Origin: CAZYFH01 sp965197395
Lineage (GTDB): Bacteria > Acidobacteriota > Vicinamibacteria > Vicinamibacterales > UBA8438
Length of the DNA stretch: 64,000 nucleotides
Assembly: GCA_965197395.1 (NCBI GenBank)
Contig: CBDANB010000007.1
Coordinates: 558,001-622,000, forward strand
Direction: 5' to 3'
Shown here: piece after piece, positions 62,980 to 64,000 of the stretch
Position numbering within the stretch: the first letter of the stretch is position 1
Layout: every line of letters begins with the position of its first letter
Notes under the pieces: generated by a model
What the model was told of the DNA's origin: nothing
Seen by the model: the letters and a program-made list of their open reading frames with translations, nothing else
The model's database searches: none
Program-made: the position numbers and the translations under genes

Positions 62980-64000
62980 GTGAAACGCACCACTCGCCGC
63001 GCCGGCGCAGTCGGCGCTGTGCTCCTGCTGATGAGCGCATGCAGCCACACGACGCCGTATCACCGCGACCCGGTGGTCTCACCCACGGCGCGGCCGGCCG
63101 CTGACACCATCACGTTCAGCCTGTTGCTGATCGGGGATGCCGGCGAGCCACAGCCGAGGGAGCCGGTGCTCGATAGCCTGCGGCGCTGGACGGACATGGC
63201 GCCCGAGCGCACCCTCGTGGTCTTCCTCGGCGACAACGTCTACCCGGAGGGCGTCACGTCGGCGCGCGAGGCGGATGCCGCCCAGCGGCTCCGGCGGCAG
63301 CTCGATGCGGTGGGCGAGGCGGCGGCGGTGTTCGTCCCAGGCAACCACGACTGGGCCAATGGGGGCGCGGAGGGGCATGCCGCCATCATGCGCCAGGAGG
63401 CATTCGTCGAACCCGAAGCCGCGTTCCTGCCGAATCGGGGTTGTCCGGGCCCGGAGGTCCTGGACCTTCCGGCGAGCGGCTCCCCTGTCGCCCGACTCGT
63501 CGTGCTGGACACGCAGTGGTGGCTCCACGACCATGAGAAGCCGACGGTCGATTGCGCATACGCCACACCGGCGGCGGTCGTGACCGGCCTGATCGACGCA
63601 CTTGGCACGTCGCTTCCGGTCGTCGTCGTCGCTCATCACCCGCTCGCCACCCATGGCGCGCACGGCGGGTTCTTCGACTGGCGAGACCACCTCTTCCCCA
63701 CCACGCGGTGGGATCCGCTCAGGTGGCTCTGGTTGCCGTTGCCGGGCGTCGGCTCGCTGTACCCGTTGCTGCGCTGGAACGTGTTTCGCAGCGACCAGGA
63801 TCTCATCGGCGGGGGGAATCGCGCGATGCGAGAGGCGTTGGCCTCGGCGTTCGCCGCCCGCGACCGCCCAGACGTCGGACCGCTCGTCTACGCCGCAGGT
63901 CACGACCACGGGCTGCAGATCCTGGAGGGGCGGCACGCCGATTACGTGCTCGTCAGTGGACTCGGGTCGAGCACCAAGGCCACCGGCGTCGGCCACAGTG
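62980..64000 (+). CDS. Calcineurin-like metallophosphatase lipoprotein (partial)
   Basis: GTG 62980; 340 codons seen, running off the right edge. Lipobox in the leader (VGAVLLLMSAC). Metal-binding motifs in order: LLIGDAGEPQ, VVFLGDNVYPEG, VFVPGNHDWANG, VVVVAHHPLATHG and AAGHDHGLQ. These are the five calcineurin-like phosphoesterase motifs, in the tartrate-resistant/purple acid phosphatase-like group. Likely a periplasmic phosphatase. Divergent from the outer-membrane protein gene. Confidence 0.9.
   Translation, partial: MKRTTRRAGAVGAVLLLMSACSHTTPYHRDPVVSPTARPAADTITFSLLLIGDAGEPQPREPVLDSLRRWTDMAPERTLVVFLGDNVYPEGVTSAREADAAQRLRRQLDAVGEAAAVFVPGNHDWANGGAEGHAAIMRQEAFVEPEAAFLPNRGCPGPEVLDLPASGSPVARLVVLDTQWWLHDHEKPTVDCAYATPAAVVTGLIDALGTSLPVVVVAHHPLATHGAHGGFFDWRDHLFPTTRWDPLRWLWLPLPGVGSLYPLLRWNVFRSDQDLIGGGNRAMREALASAFAARDRPDVGPLVYAAGHDHGLQILEGRHADYVLVSGLGSSTKATGVGHS

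Overview
The window is GC-rich bacterial DNA. Its gene content suggests an acidobacterium, possibly Vicinamibacteria-like. The pointers are several serine/threonine kinases fused to TolB/WD40-type beta-propellers, an ECF sigma factor paired with a kinase, a DUF5916/CBM9-type outer-membrane protein, VOC fusion proteins and paired M16 peptidases. The taxonomy is an inference from these families; no rRNA is present.

Layout. Positions 1-3.7 kb are ordinary chromosome: two M16 peptidases and a secreted cupin. A complete tRNA-Phe gene lies at 3822-3897. Its 3' part is repeated exactly over 57 bp at 42848-42904, so 3850-42904 reads as a 39-kb island inserted in tRNA-Phe. A tyrosine integrase sits at the left end and a second, frameshifted one at the right end.

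Inside the island are: an intact kinase/propeller gene; a broken replication or helper module (XRE, AlpA-like, RepA-like ATPase); further broken kinases; an NHL-repeat protein and its partial duplicate; a membrane methyltransferase; a secreted protein of unknown function; a broken NmrA gene beside a DUF1772 gene; a glycoconjugate-type cassette (small membrane protein, kinase-like/methyltransferase fusion, membrane sulfatase) with a second truncated copy; and an AlpA/ParB/integrase module. Complete or partial insertion sequences of the IS256, IS630, IS110/IS1111, IS3, IS110 and IS91 families cut through it.

Two families of small non-autonomous elements (MITE-like) were worked out from the sequence. 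Family 1 (326-367 bp) has three copies, each inside a gene. Family 2 (460 and 474 bp) has two copies with diverged interiors but a conserved central hairpin. Clear 8-bp target duplications flank two copies of family 1 and both copies of family 2.

Right of the island (43-57.8 kb) come IS200-, IS3/IS481-, IS1- and IS6-type remnants or elements, a small-gene region, a second intact kinase/propeller gene, an operon of a secreted receiver-like protein, a thioredoxin lipoprotein and a frameshifted outer-membrane barrel, and an ECF sigma/kinase-TPR pair. The last 6 kb carry a secreted VOC fusion protein, a DUF5916-type outer-membrane protein and the start of a metallophosphatase lipoprotein.

Many genes here are broken by indels, nonsense changes or insertions. 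The clearest intact functional units are the M16 pair, the ECF/kinase pair, the two full-length propeller kinases and the first methyltransferase/small-membrane-protein pair.
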